DNA of 64,000 nt from Clostridium sp. DL-VIII (lineage in GTDB: Bacteria > Bacillota > Clostridia > Clostridiales > Clostridiaceae). The position numbers and the translations under genes were made by a program. This document shows, piece after piece, positions 31,201 to 39,208 of the stretch (position 1 is its first letter; the number at the start of each line of letters is the position of its first letter). The notes under the pieces are model-generated. The model worked only from the letters and a program-made list of their open reading frames with translations, did not search any database and was not told the origin of the DNA. Location of the stretch: contig NZ_CM001240.1 in assembly GCF_000230835.1 (NCBI RefSeq), forward strand, positions 2,612,501 to 2,676,500, read 5' to 3'.

Positions 31201-31421
31201 CACCGTATTTGATTTTTGATGATCCGATTGCATTTATTGACGATTTAAATATTCTATCATTTATAGACTATATACGTGAAATGATTGTTTCTACAGATAG
31301 GCAAATATTTTTTGCAACTGCAAATGAAAATTTAGCATTTTTATTAAAACAGAAGTTTTCATTTTTGGGTGAAAATGATTTTAAAGTTTACAAATTTGAT
31401 AAGGAAGTCAAATCAAATTAA
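28266..31421 (+). CDS. Rad50/SMC-like ATPase with zinc hook, partner of the nitrilase-like protein
   Basis: A 1051-residue protein. The first about 210 residues are an extra domain ahead of the ATPase and may replace a separate middle component. ATPase parts: Walker A GQNGTGKTS near 234-242, two coiled-coil arms, zinc hook CPLC at about 617-620, signature ISTGQRSALALAVF near 955 and Walker B LIFDDPIAFIDD near 980. The frame is intact and all motifs look active. The start is TTG at 28266 after AAAGGGGG. It is likely the phage or DNA-end sensor that controls the coupled nitrilase-like protein. Compared with LmuB at 14241 it shares only the general Rad50-like plan. Confidence 0.8.
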   Translation: MDINLIKNILCKYFDKVENIDEKSTILKCQKYYNENLYQIYYVDYSEEWKSDTFDIEEYLEKYISDNYYTNPGFLQWNFYLIMLYEPEIIDSNLKNKITEIQKNESYCRKYIVNEKQLENWLDKKCNVEIEKDENISEDLAELWITKLEKNDLDCIFMKDVKYTDGVKSIIEGNTIKQDDNSMKNIINANRGGESEVVEDIEMRKIPRIKKLTLENYRKFPIKRDFEFGKVNLFTGQNGTGKTSVLEAIELLLCGKNYRNQNAESDEIKINAYFEGFDKVVSNKCDNKTFKKRYEFWYNKPQSNGINRLCVGFNRYNFFNTDASFELTSEKKADGDINKAFEDIALGENVNYIENRLFGYQERLKKEESNTIKFIDDYEKVINDEEKTLIELNDGMCNPDLLFDKFITNAKNIYWKGSILNNLKKQYSDFENDFIKVENSLNILIKDINWINELTKKDIDNEEADIDYIVMCYKSYQEEIYMLNQEFRGIEREIKNINEVVDLLNEYRFYEEKNIKIKLEGINARISELYNRKMLLNECLEELQKCDLTILSNSGESISNFHINLGEKLKLQKEKYRECEEKTSAIKKSLSQLEAIVVEIKAKGKEVLRINTDINKCPLCNTPYSNNELQKRIEAIYTVFENAEVLEKYVKEGEFLKINIDNLERQYITVKKVKEILYRLNCIKKEDMSLGDALNYIESIKSQAEEINDEYFKWYRIRDELAADGLTEEEYNKLRRHLNSLKVEEIYGVDNIKNYENKLSELMEKKNSINNEIYIKEKKIRNIVQEYLKSSYKDNFEDIIIDRQKKIKKAIVLIGSINEYIELAEKDNIWIKKKEFEELHELFNKFKLEKEQKDKIDIIKRKSINTIEDYRIKLNEKRAILRKIDKALSIINDILENHSKNNYLKEFMNSNREKIVRIFTEIHSPAEFIDIYFEEGSSIILKRTDTNEITDLKSISTGQRSALALAVFLCLNQKLKNGPPYLIFDDPIAFIDDLNILSFIDYIREMIVSTDRQIFFATANENLAFLLKQKFSFLGENDFKVYKFDKEVKSN

Positions 31422-31601
31422 AATAATTAATGAGAAAAAGCAAACTAAAATTATGAAGACATGCGTGAGTTATGCAGTTCCATTTGAAATTTAAATATAA
31501 TTAGGAGCAAGTTATTTGATTTAAATATTATCTAGATAAAAATAAAGTAAAATAATATTTATAAATTCTTATGTTTACTATTGATATTCTTAACTTAAGA
31601 A

Positions 31602-31642
31602 ATGGTCGGAAGAATTAAAACTTCCACCATTCTTCCGACCAT
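31602..31642 (+). terminator. Hairpin GGTCGGAAGAA...TTCTTCCGACC
   Basis: A perfect stem matching the hairpin at 9233-9273 except for one compensated base pair (T-A there, C-G here), about 180 bases after the SMC gene. It may be the terminator of the nitrilase-SMC operon or part of the duplicated flank. Confidence 0.55.
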
Positions 31643-31672
31643 CAACAAGATATGCTTTATTATTAAAAAATA

Positions 31673-31710
31673 CAATATGTAAAGATATGATATTTTTAAT
31701 CTGAGGTTTG
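31673..31710 (+). repeat. 38-base direct repeat, copy 1
   Basis: CAATATGTAAAGATATGATA and the following TTTTTAATCT-AGGTTT recur at 46359-46396 with one difference. It lies at the right side of both defence islands. Confidence 0.75.
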
Positions 31711-31773
31711 AAGTAATTTCAATGATGAATAGATACAATAAAATACGATAAGTTAAAATTTGGTATAATTATT

Positions 31774-31822
31774 CAACACACACCTCATGTTGAAACTACA
31801 ATCCAATATGAGGTGTGTGTTG
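31774..31822. repeat. Perfect 15-bp inverted repeat with 19-base loop
   Basis: CAACACACACCTCAT pairs with ATGAGGTGTGTGTTG. No T tail follows, so it is not an obvious terminator. It could be an operator, an IS end or a small RNA stem. Confidence 0.6.
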
Positions 31823-32055
31823 CAATATTTGGAGTTGTGTATTTTTAATGATTGGAATATAATTCGCCACATTAAATTAATATATCAATATAAATTATAC
31901 AAGGTAAATTTCCCTCAACTTTCCCTTAGAAGAAAAAATACAATAGAGCATGGTAAGTTATGGGGAAATATAAAAACTGCCTACAAGTGCCTAAACATCA
32001 GTGCTTGAAAGTATTATAAAATACTATAAAGTATGATTTGGTACAAGCTGGTTCC

Positions 32056-32538
32056 AATACAGAACTCGGCTTATGGTTTATCTAGAACATTAAAATAAAA
32101 TCAACAACCTAAAAGATTTGAAAAATGTTTTTTAACTTAATAGTTTTCTTCATTTATTATTTCTATCAGAAATAATAATAAACTTTATGCAAATAGTAAT
32201 TAAAAAATATTTAATTTTATGTCAGAAGAAATTTATTAATAAAGTTATCATATAATATATTTTAACAATTAATGTTAGCTGTAATTACAATTATAGCTAA
32301 TATTATTTAATGCCCAAAAGGAAAATATTAAGATAAGATGGATTTATAGCTAGAATATTACAAGAGGCTATAAGTGGCACCATTACTAGGTTTAAAAGAT
32401 TAATTGATGGTAAGTACAGGAATTGTTGCAGAAGTGGGAAAAGAAGTGGGAAACACATAAAAAAAGCCATACTACAAGGCGTCTGAGCCAAGTAATATGA
32501 CGATTCACCAAAATTAATGGTGCCGCTGGCCGGATTCG
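32056..32538 (+). repeat. Direct repeat 1, right copy
   Basis: The partner of 9399-9868. It is nearly identical for the first 290 bases, then more diverged, with an insertion duplicating the phrase GAAGTGGGAAA. The last 70 bases, including the tRNA-Leu end, are again close. Here the tRNA sequence continues to about 32577. Confidence 0.85.
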
Positions 32539-32577
32539 AACCGGCACGATATCACTACCAGAGGATTTTGAGTCCCT
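32518..32577 (-). other. 3' part of a tRNA-Leu (probable anticodon CAA), integrase attachment-site scar
   Basis: On the minus strand this reads the anticodon loop CTCAAAA, a class II variable arm, the T arm CCGGTTCGAATCCGG, the acceptor 3' strand and encoded CCA. This is the 3' two-thirds of a tRNA-Leu. The 5' half (acceptor 5' strand, D arm) is missing, since the sequence upstream does not fit. Integrases of phages and genomic islands recombine in such 3' tRNA segments and carry a copy of them, so this is best read as an att site. The left copy at 9848-9868 retains only 21 bases. Confidence 0.8.
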
Positions 32578-32815
32578 TGAGATATCTAGAAGCTAAAGTA
32601 TTGTGAAGGAAAATAAGAGAAAATAGAGCTGACTTAAAGCGGTACTATTACAGGGATTAAGAGGAATTTTGAAACTGGATTGAGAGAATCAGTGGTGAAA
32701 GGAAAAATTCGAAAAAAGTTATCAAATTTGAATTTTGGAGAGAACTAGGAGAGAACTAATAAAAAATCAACTAACATCCTACCATTGACAAATAATTTAT
32801 AAAAGGATGTAAGTT

Positions 32816-33061
32816 ATGATTAGAGATGAAAAATATTATGAAAAACTTTTTGAAGATTATCCAGACGTTGTTAATATAAAAACATTTAGAGAAATGCTTG
32901 GTGGAATATCTGAACAAGCAGCAAGAAGACTGATGAGAGAAAATAGAGTAAGGCATTATTTTGTTTCATTGACATACATGATTCCAAAAGTTTGGATTAT
33001 TGAATATGTCCTTAGTGAGGATTATGAAAAATATAAAGAAAAATTAAAGGTTCAAATTTAA
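32816..33061 (+). CDS. Excisionase-like helix-turn-helix protein
   Basis: An 81-residue basic protein with a short HTH of the MerR/excisionase type: a KTFREMLGGISEQAARRLM helix pair, then a basic stretch and the wing IPKVWIIEYVL. Clostridial integrative elements code for such proteins next to the integrase, where they act as Xis. The gene lies about 240 bases from the tRNA-Leu scar, which fits a leftover recombination directionality factor. No integrase remains in the window. The ATG at 32816 follows AAAAGGATG. Confidence 0.65.
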   Translation: MIRDEKYYEKLFEDYPDVVNIKTFREMLGGISEQAARRLMRENRVRHYFVSLTYMIPKVWIIEYVLSEDYEKYKEKLKVQI

Positions 33062-33381
33062 ATAATACCATAGCTAATATATATTAAATCTGAATAATAA
33101 TGTTAGAACGAGATGTTTATTATAGTAACAGAATTTGTTAAATTACAAAAATTCATGGTTGTAAATAATATATGAAATAAAGTAGCGTTTAGAGAAAAAT
33201 TACAAAAAAATTGAGCTTTTCAAAACATTCAAGTTCGTTTGTGTTTAGGAGTGCAGACACACATCCTAACTAAACCAAAGATTGGTTAAGATTAAAGGAC
33301 AACATACAAAATTGGTATGAGAGAGTTTTAATATATGTGCTATAATTAAGGTAGAATGCAGAAAGAAGGAGATGTTCGGTT
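33062..33381. other. Non-coding spacer with an imperfect inverted repeat
   Basis: 320 AT-rich bases. An imperfect inverted repeat, GTTTAGGAGTG...CACATCCTAACTAAAC, sits at about 33246-33277. The promoter for the small protein / protease pair should lie near 33330-33360; nothing else is recognisable. Confidence 0.35.
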
Positions 33382-33633
33382 ATGCTATGGAATGAAGTAA
33401 GAAAAACATATCCAAATAAATGGATTGTATTTGATAGTTTAAAACAACATGAAGAAGATAATAAATTAATAATTGAAGACGTAGCAATAATAGAAGTTTT
33501 TGATGACATTAATGATGCTTTTAAGTGTTATCGTATGCTCCATAGAAAAGATAAAACGCGTGAATTAAGTTTTGGTAATACAAAAGAAGAATTGTTAGTC
33601 TATGAAAATGAGAGGATTGGATTAATTAGATGA
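33382..33633 (+). CDS. Small conserved-looking protein coupled to a retropepsin-like protease
   Basis: An 83-residue protein with a compact alpha/beta look (WNEVRKTYPNKWIVFD at the start, an acidic middle, then DDINDAFKCYRML). Its stop overlaps the next gene's ATG by four bases (ATGA), so the two are made together. I recall similar small proteins beside bacterial retropepsin-like genes, but I know no function; substrate or inhibitor of the protease are possibilities. The ATG at 33382 follows AAGGAG at some distance. Confidence 0.6.
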   Translation: MLWNEVRKTYPNKWIVFDSLKQHEEDNKLIIEDVAIIEVFDDINDAFKCYRMLHRKDKTRELSFGNTKEELLVYENERIGLIR

Positions 33634-34001
33634 TTAAATTAAGATACCAAAACTATTTATTGTTTTGTTCACTAGATTTAAGAATTAATAGCCAAAATTT
33701 ACATTTAGAAAATGTTTTAATAGATACAGGTTCTGCTACTACATTAATCAATGCTGACTATATTTTATTAAATGGAAATGAAAAGATAAAAAATGCCCAA
33801 GGAATAGGTGGTTACGAAAGAATTCTTGTTAAGAATTTTGAAATGTTAAAATTAAATGATATTGTTCTTAAAGATTTTTCATTATCAATAGGCGATATGG
33901 ACTACGGAATAAATATTGATTTACTTGTAGGTTTAGATATATTAAAAATACTTAATGCCAATATAAATATTAAAAATATGACATTAGAATTGAATTATTA
34001 G
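33630..34001 (+). CDS. Retropepsin-like aspartic protease
   Basis: A 123-residue protein with the aspartic protease signature VLIDTGSATTLIN at about 30-42 and a later hydrophobic-Gly flap and ILV-G-DIL motif (LLVGLDILKILN) near 97-108. The size matches a single retropepsin domain, which works as a homodimer. No signal peptide or membrane segment is seen, so it is cytoplasmic. It is coupled to the preceding small protein. The biological substrate is unknown. Confidence 0.8.
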   Translation: MIKLRYQNYLLFCSLDLRINSQNLHLENVLIDTGSATTLINADYILLNGNEKIKNAQGIGGYERILVKNFEMLKLNDIVLKDFSLSIGDMDYGINIDLLVGLDILKILNANINIKNMTLELNY

Positions 34002-34089
34002 ATGTTTATAGTGTTTTGCGCAATTATAATTACATGGGCAGATTTAGTTTATTTAGTTATTATTGTTTAGATTTAAAGAACATTAAAGC

Positions 34090-34327
34090 TATGATTCAAT
34101 ATGATATTAATTAGAGATTTGGATATTAATTTAATATGAAGTAGAAAAAGACGATGAAGAAAATTATTAGAAATAAATATTTCATGGTCTTTTTGCGTTT
34201 ATAAATTTTGTAGAAAAGATTTATATTAATTATTATTTTATATATTTATGAAGGAACATAAATGCATTTTAGTATATTTATAGGGAATGAAGAGGGATAG
34301 TTGGAAGTTTGTAGAATATTAAAATTA
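34090..34327 (+). repeat. Direct repeat 2, left copy
   Basis: About 235 bases that recur at 46494-46723, sharing the order TATGATTC..., TATTAATTTAATA, a GACGATG/CATNGTC terminator, TATATATTTATGAAGGAA, AATGCATTTTAGTATATTT and GTAGAATATTAAAATTA. The copies are more diverged than direct repeat 1, roughly four in five bases by eye. The pair brackets the SIR2, REase and GTPase systems. Confidence 0.78.
34145..34195 (+). terminator. Terminator inside direct repeat 2 (left)
   Basis: AAAAAGACGATGAA...TTCATGGTCTTTTT forms a stem with a T tail. The same design (GACTATGAA / TTCATAGTC) recurs at 39482, 46551 and 48221, so it is a family of related terminators across this accessory region. Confidence 0.7.
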
Positions 34328-34579
34328 GTGAATAAATAATAATTAATTTATGATCGTTAATTTTTTATAAAGCAAGTTATGTCTGTAATGGGAACTGAGA
34401 AAATTAATTTTAATTATATTAATGAATATTTATATAATTTTAATAATTATTAAAAAGTGAAAAGAAAAAGCTAAAGTTTATTGAAAAGTATTAGTATAAA
34501 AAATAAAGTTTGATGTTACATTATAGTAGAATATTTTCGGTATTTTTGAAGTTAAATAAATTTTAAGTAAAAGGATGGT

Positions 34580-37144
34580 ATGAAGAATATGAAAATTCTT
34601 GATTATAGCAACCATAATGATAAAGAAGAAATAATAGATATTATTAAAACACTTATGAATTCTAAGCATTTGGTCCCGATAATTGGTGCTGGTTTTACTG
34701 CTGGAAGTAAAACTAAATGTGGAAAAGTTCCTAATGCTAATGTTCTAAAAGATTATATGATAGAATTAATAGCAAAAGAAGATAATTTGGATTATGAGGA
34801 TGTAAATCAGTTAAAACAAATGGCATTATCTGATATTTCAGATGAATTATGGAATCATTTAGATGGTAAAGAACACAAAACAATGAAAAATAATTTCATA
34901 TCATATATGGAAAATAATTTTAAAGAGGTATATGACTTAGAACAACCACAAAGAAAACTTTTAAATTCAGGATGGCAGTATATTTATACATTGAATTATG
35001 ATGATGCTATAGAAAACTGTTTAAGAATAGTTAGAATTTTCCCATATGATAGTCATAATCCCAATGTTATAAAAAACAAACAATGTTTATTTAAAATTCA
35101 TGGAGATATACACCGTTATATAAATACAGGAGAATCAAAATACTGCATACTTAGTAAACGTCAGTACATTCAAGCATTAAGTGATCCTCATAATAAGGAC
35201 ATGCTAAAAAATTTACAAAATGATTTTTATTCAAAAAGTGTTTTATTTATTGGATGTGGTCTAGCTAATGAGCTTGATTTACTTTTTACTGCTGAAATTG
35301 GTTTTTCTGAAAAAGTTAAGTTAGATGAAGAACATAAAGTATTATATTTGTACTATGATAGTAATTTAACATCAGACAAAAAATTCCCGATACAAGATAA
35401 AATAAAGTTACAACAATATGGAATTACTCACATTATTCGTGTAAACAATTTAGATGAAATTAATGATTTATATTATTCTATTAACAAGATACATTTGGAA
35501 CAAAATAGAATTAGTAGAGATGATGAACTAAATGAATTTATGAATTTGCAATTTAATAAGTTAGATGATCGTGATAAAGATAATATTTCATACTTGTTTA
35601 ATAAAGAAAAAATTAAAATTGACATAAAAACAAAGTCAATTACTCTACCATCATTTTTTATTAATAGAAATATTACAGAATCTCTATTTGAAGATTTGAG
35701 GGAAAAGAAAGATGTAAATTTATTTATTCTATATGGTAATAGAATAAGTGGAAAGACATTTTGTTTGTTAAATATTGCACAAAGATTGTATACTAAGAAA
35801 ATATATTATTTTCCTTCAGAATTAAGAATTGAAGACCATCTTCTTTTGAAAATTATTCAATGTGAAAATTCTATTTTTTTGTTTGATGAAGGTACTATTA
35901 CATCACTTCAGATGCGAGATATAATATTTGCTAAGTTGGGAGAAATTAAAAATAGAAAAAGTAAAATTATTGTTTCGGTTAATAAATCTGATGGAGATTT
36001 TTATCGCTATTATTCTCAAAATAAGCTTATGTTGGCATCTTATATAGGATTTTATCCAGTTGAAAATCGATTTGTAGATAAAGAAATCAAAGAATTTAAT
36101 GAAAAAATAGCATATCTTAGTTTAAATGATTATAAAGAGCAAAATTCTATACTTGATTATATTGTTATTATCGAAAATAGTTCTTTGAAAAATCAAAAAT
36201 CACTTCTACCAGGAATTAATTTTCTTAATTATGATAATGTGACAGAAATAAAGGCTATGATTGTTTTGGCAACACAAATGGTAGTGTCTTCTCAAACCGC
36301 AATAGATCTTGGAATTGATAAAGTACTTTATGAATTATGCGAAAAAGCTAATATTACTATACAAAGGGACTATTTATCTGATATTGAACAATCAATATCA
36401 ACTCATTCAGGATTTAAATTTGTTGTAAATTCTGCATATTGGGTATTTCGTTGTTTATCAAAATTGGCAGAGGACACTAAAAATCATTCGTCTATAGCGA
36501 GTGCATACTATGATATTATAAATGATTATAAAAATCTATATAAAACAGAAGCTGGCATCTCAAATGAATTTTATCGAATAACAAAGCAATACTATTTCTT
36601 GGATACAGTGCAACTTATGTTTTCCAATAGAAAATATAAAGGATCTCTTGTTTTGCCAAATAGAATTTATGAAGAGCTACATCCATTACTTAGTGATAAT
36701 TATCAGTTTTTACACCAAGAAGCAAAATGTAAGCTAAGAGTAGCTAGGAGAGAAAAAAGGCAAGAAATAAAAGTTGATTTCTTAGAAAGAGCTTATTTAA
36801 ACATAAATCGAGCATATAGTCTTGCATCTGAACATAATGCACATAATATCGAATATACATTAGTACATATGTTAGTAACTAAAGCTCTAATTTTAACTAA
36901 TTATATACTTGTTTATAAAGATGATAGAAAAAAAATACATAATGCAATTAAAGTTTATTATGATGTATTTGCTGTAAATAAATATCTTTTGAATGATCTT
37001 GAAAAAGATGATATGGAAGATGTTCATAATTTTATAAACTATGTTAGTACTGAAATGGATAGAAATCTTTTGCATTCAAATGATATTGAGTATCTAGAGG
37101 AAATTATTAAGGAGATAACCGGAAAAACTGCTAAGTTCAGCTAA
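34580..37144 (+). CDS. SIR2-STAND protein, Avs-like defence NADase
   Basis: An 854-residue protein in three parts. Residues about 10-290 are a SIR2-like domain: LVPIIGAGFTAGSK at 32-45, the NAD-site YTLNYDDAIE, the catalytic-type histidine in KIHGDIHRY, and FIGCGLANE. Residues about 370-560 are a P-loop NTPase of the STAND type with Walker A GNRISGKTF and Walker B-like FLFDEGT. The remainder is helical, TPR-like. SIR2 domains in defence proteins (Avs5, DSR, Thoeris) degrade NAD+ on phage sensing and stop the cell. This architecture is closest to SIR2-STAND (Avs5-like) proteins. It is a single-gene transcription unit; the start ATG at 34580 follows AAGGA with a spacing of 5. Confidence 0.82.
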   Translation: MKNMKILDYSNHNDKEEIIDIIKTLMNSKHLVPIIGAGFTAGSKTKCGKVPNANVLKDYMIELIAKEDNLDYEDVNQLKQMALSDISDELWNHLDGKEHKTMKNNFISYMENNFKEVYDLEQPQRKLLNSGWQYIYTLNYDDAIENCLRIVRIFPYDSHNPNVIKNKQCLFKIHGDIHRYINTGESKYCILSKRQYIQALSDPHNKDMLKNLQNDFYSKSVLFIGCGLANELDLLFTAEIGFSEKVKLDEEHKVLYLYYDSNLTSDKKFPIQDKIKLQQYGITHIIRVNNLDEINDLYYSINKIHLEQNRISRDDELNEFMNLQFNKLDDRDKDNISYLFNKEKIKIDIKTKSITLPSFFINRNITESLFEDLREKKDVNLFILYGNRISGKTFCLLNIAQRLYTKKIYYFPSELRIEDHLLLKIIQCENSIFLFDEGTITSLQMRDIIFAKLGEIKNRKSKIIVSVNKSDGDFYRYYSQNKLMLASYIGFYPVENRFVDKEIKEFNEKIAYLSLNDYKEQNSILDYIVIIENSSLKNQKSLLPGINFLNYDNVTEIKAMIVLATQMVVSSQTAIDLGIDKVLYELCEKANITIQRDYLSDIEQSISTHSGFKFVVNSAYWVFRCLSKLAEDTKNHSSIASAYYDIINDYKNLYKTEAGISNEFYRITKQYYFLDTVQLMFSNRKYKGSLVLPNRIYEELHPLLSDNYQFLHQEAKCKLRVARREKRQEIKVDFLERAYLNINRAYSLASEHNAHNIEYTLVHMLVTKALILTNYILVYKDDRKKIHNAIKVYYDVFAVNKYLLNDLEKDDMEDVHNFINYVSTEMDRNLLHSNDIEYLEEIIKEITGKTAKFS

Positions 37145-37628
37145 TCTAAAAAAGCACGGTTTTAGGATTAATGTAACAAATGTATGTAAAATAAAATATA
37201 TATTAAATTTCAATTCAGCAAGTAACTTATAAAACACTTGGGATTACTAAATTTCTTTCTATAAAAAATTTTTATGCCCAAATGTTGTTGTATTAATATT
37301 TAAAGAGGTTATTGCTGAATCAAAATTAAATAACCACTACGTTAGTGGCTTAGTATTATTTATATAATAAGAAATTAATATGCTGATTAGGCTAATAATA
37401 GGAAGTTAAAAAAATATATATAGTGTCTATAATAAAAACTCAAAAAGTTTAATTATTATGAAGAATAGTAGTAATAAAAGTTTCTTAATTTAATATTCAG
37501 GCAAGCTATTATAGAAAAATATTATATAGGTGTTAACAAGATATATTTTAAAATAGCATATTATCCTAATAAAGTAGTTAACAGAAATAAGCATGCTTTA
37601 GACAAATTTATAAATAGGAGGTTTTTTT
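37145..37628. other. Non-coding spacer between SIR2-STAND and REase genes
   Basis: 484 AT-rich bases with no supported gene. A perfect short hairpin CCACTAC-G-TTAGTGG lies at 37334-37348. A strong ribosome-binding site TAGGAGG precedes the next ATG. Confidence 0.45.
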
Positions 37629-39208
37629 ATGGCAACAGAAAGAGATTTTAGGTACTTCATAGAAAGATATGGAGAAGACGGTGCATCTGATAAGTTTGAA
37701 GGTGCCTGTTATAATATGCTAAAACACAAATATCCTTATATTGATGTAAGTAGAATTAAAGAAAATCCTGGGGACGAAGGTATTGATGTATATGTAGGAG
37801 ATTTTAATGGACCAATAGATGTGTATCAATGTAAATTTTATATGAATAAATTGCACTATGAAAATATTAATAAGTCACTTGAAAGAGCAGTAAATAATAA
37901 ATATTATAAGTTAAATGAATGGTATCTGGTGATACCTAAAAGGCTAGATATAAAAGAAAAAAAGACATGGTCTAATTGGAAAGAAAATAAAGAAAAAAAC
38001 ATTCAATAAAGATACATTTAATGGATGGTGATGAAATTATACTTTTAATGAAAGACTTAAAAATATATGATGAAATCTTTGATATTAAAGAATCTATTCA
38101 ATTGGAATACATTTATAAATTTGCTTTAAAATGCAATGCGGAAGTAAAAGAAAATATAAATTTCTTAATTGATAAAATTATTAGTTACATAAATAAACGC
38201 ATAAATTTAATTAAGGATTTATATGATAATAGCTATGATATTAACGCATATTTTATGAAAAATAAAGTTAATTCTTTTAAAAAATTATTTAATAAGCAAA
38301 GTAAAGAAGATAGATTTCTCTTTCATGAAGTTGAAATGATAATTAAAAGAATGGAAGAACAAGATATTGAATTGGCATTCTTATGCAGAGAGTATGTTTT
38401 TGTAGAGAAAATTTGTATTGATGATATTGAAGAAAAAGTTCATTATTCAGATGAATATTTATTTAGTATAGAAGGCAAAGTTTTTGAGGTTACATTATTA
38501 AACATAATTTCAGAATTAGAAAAAGAACTTGAAAAGATAGAGAATATAATAAAACATAATTATAAAAATTTTGCAATAACTGAGTCAAATAAATTAGATT
38601 TGAGAGATAATATAATCTTATATGAGAATAATAAGCTAGAGCTGCTAGCGAATCATTTAGTAAATTTAATATGCTGTAATACACCTGAAAGTTATGAAAT
38701 CTTTTATGGGAAGGAAGATAAAGAAGCTCTAGAACTTGGATTTATTTCACGTAGAATATACTTAAATTCAAGGATACCATTTCAGAAAGAAATATATAAG
38801 TTAATTGATTATATAGATAGCTACACAAAAATTAATGAGAATGGTATTTACAGCTTTAATTTAAATACAAAAAATATCATATTCTTAGATGAAGTGGATA
38901 ACAAAACCTTAGGGAAATTAATGAAATTTAAAGGTAAGGCAAATTTGAAATTTCATTTTTTTATTAAATCAGAAAGATACATTAAATTTTTAGAAAAAAA
39001 TAATATAAAAGAAAATGAGATTAAATTGATATCAGATTACTATTATTCAATTGACAAAATAAAAGTCAAAGAAAAAATGGAGATTTTGTTAGATAATAAA
39101 AATAGTAATATACCGGAAATGCTTTATGTTGGACAAATTAATCAAGGAATTATTGTTACAAATGGACGAGGATTCATAATTAGAAAAAGAAGTGATAATA
39201 TTAGGTAA
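37629..39208 (+). pseudogene. Mrr-like PD-(D/E)XK nuclease protein split by a -1 frameshift at a slippery heptamer
   Basis: Frame one (37629-38009, 126 residues) is a PD-(D/E)XK domain of Mrr type: Glu24 in FEGACYNML, Asp53 in GDEGIDVY and the Gln-x-Lys motif VYQCKF at 67-69. Frame two (open to 39208) gives about 400 further residues, helical and charged, with no motif I know. Shifting by -1 joins them into one protein of about 526 residues, continuing ...KIHLMDGDEIILL. The shift can occur exactly at A-AAA-AAC (37994-38000), which is in the zero frame in the canonical X-XXY-YYZ phase. So either a programmed frameshift, an indel in an A8 run or a sequencing error. The likely role is restriction of foreign DNA. 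Confidence 0.72.

Larger units (their letters stand above)
31422..32055. other. Non-coding region right of the nitrilase-SMC pair
   Basis: No convincing gene. It holds the hairpin at 31602-31642, a 38-base copy of a segment that recurs at 46359 (31673-31710), and a perfect 15-bp inverted repeat CAACACACACCTCAT / ATGAGGTGTGTGTTG (31774-31822). From about 32008 it begins to resemble the left flank of direct repeat 1. Confidence 0.6.
34002..34579. other. Non-coding region left of the SIR2 gene, containing direct repeat 2
   Basis: No gene. Positions 34090-34327 are the left copy of direct repeat 2, including a terminator at 34145-34195. The remainder to the ribosome-binding site AAGGATGG is AT-rich and unremarkable. 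Confidence 0.6.

Noticed and set aside
31787..32008. 73-codon open frame right of the SMC gene
   Set aside because: It overlaps the inverted repeat at 31774-31822, has no ribosome-binding site and has no protein-like pattern.
32303..32491. Minus-strand open frame inside direct repeat 1
   Set aside because: The left copy of the repeat does not keep the frame, so it is not under coding constraint.
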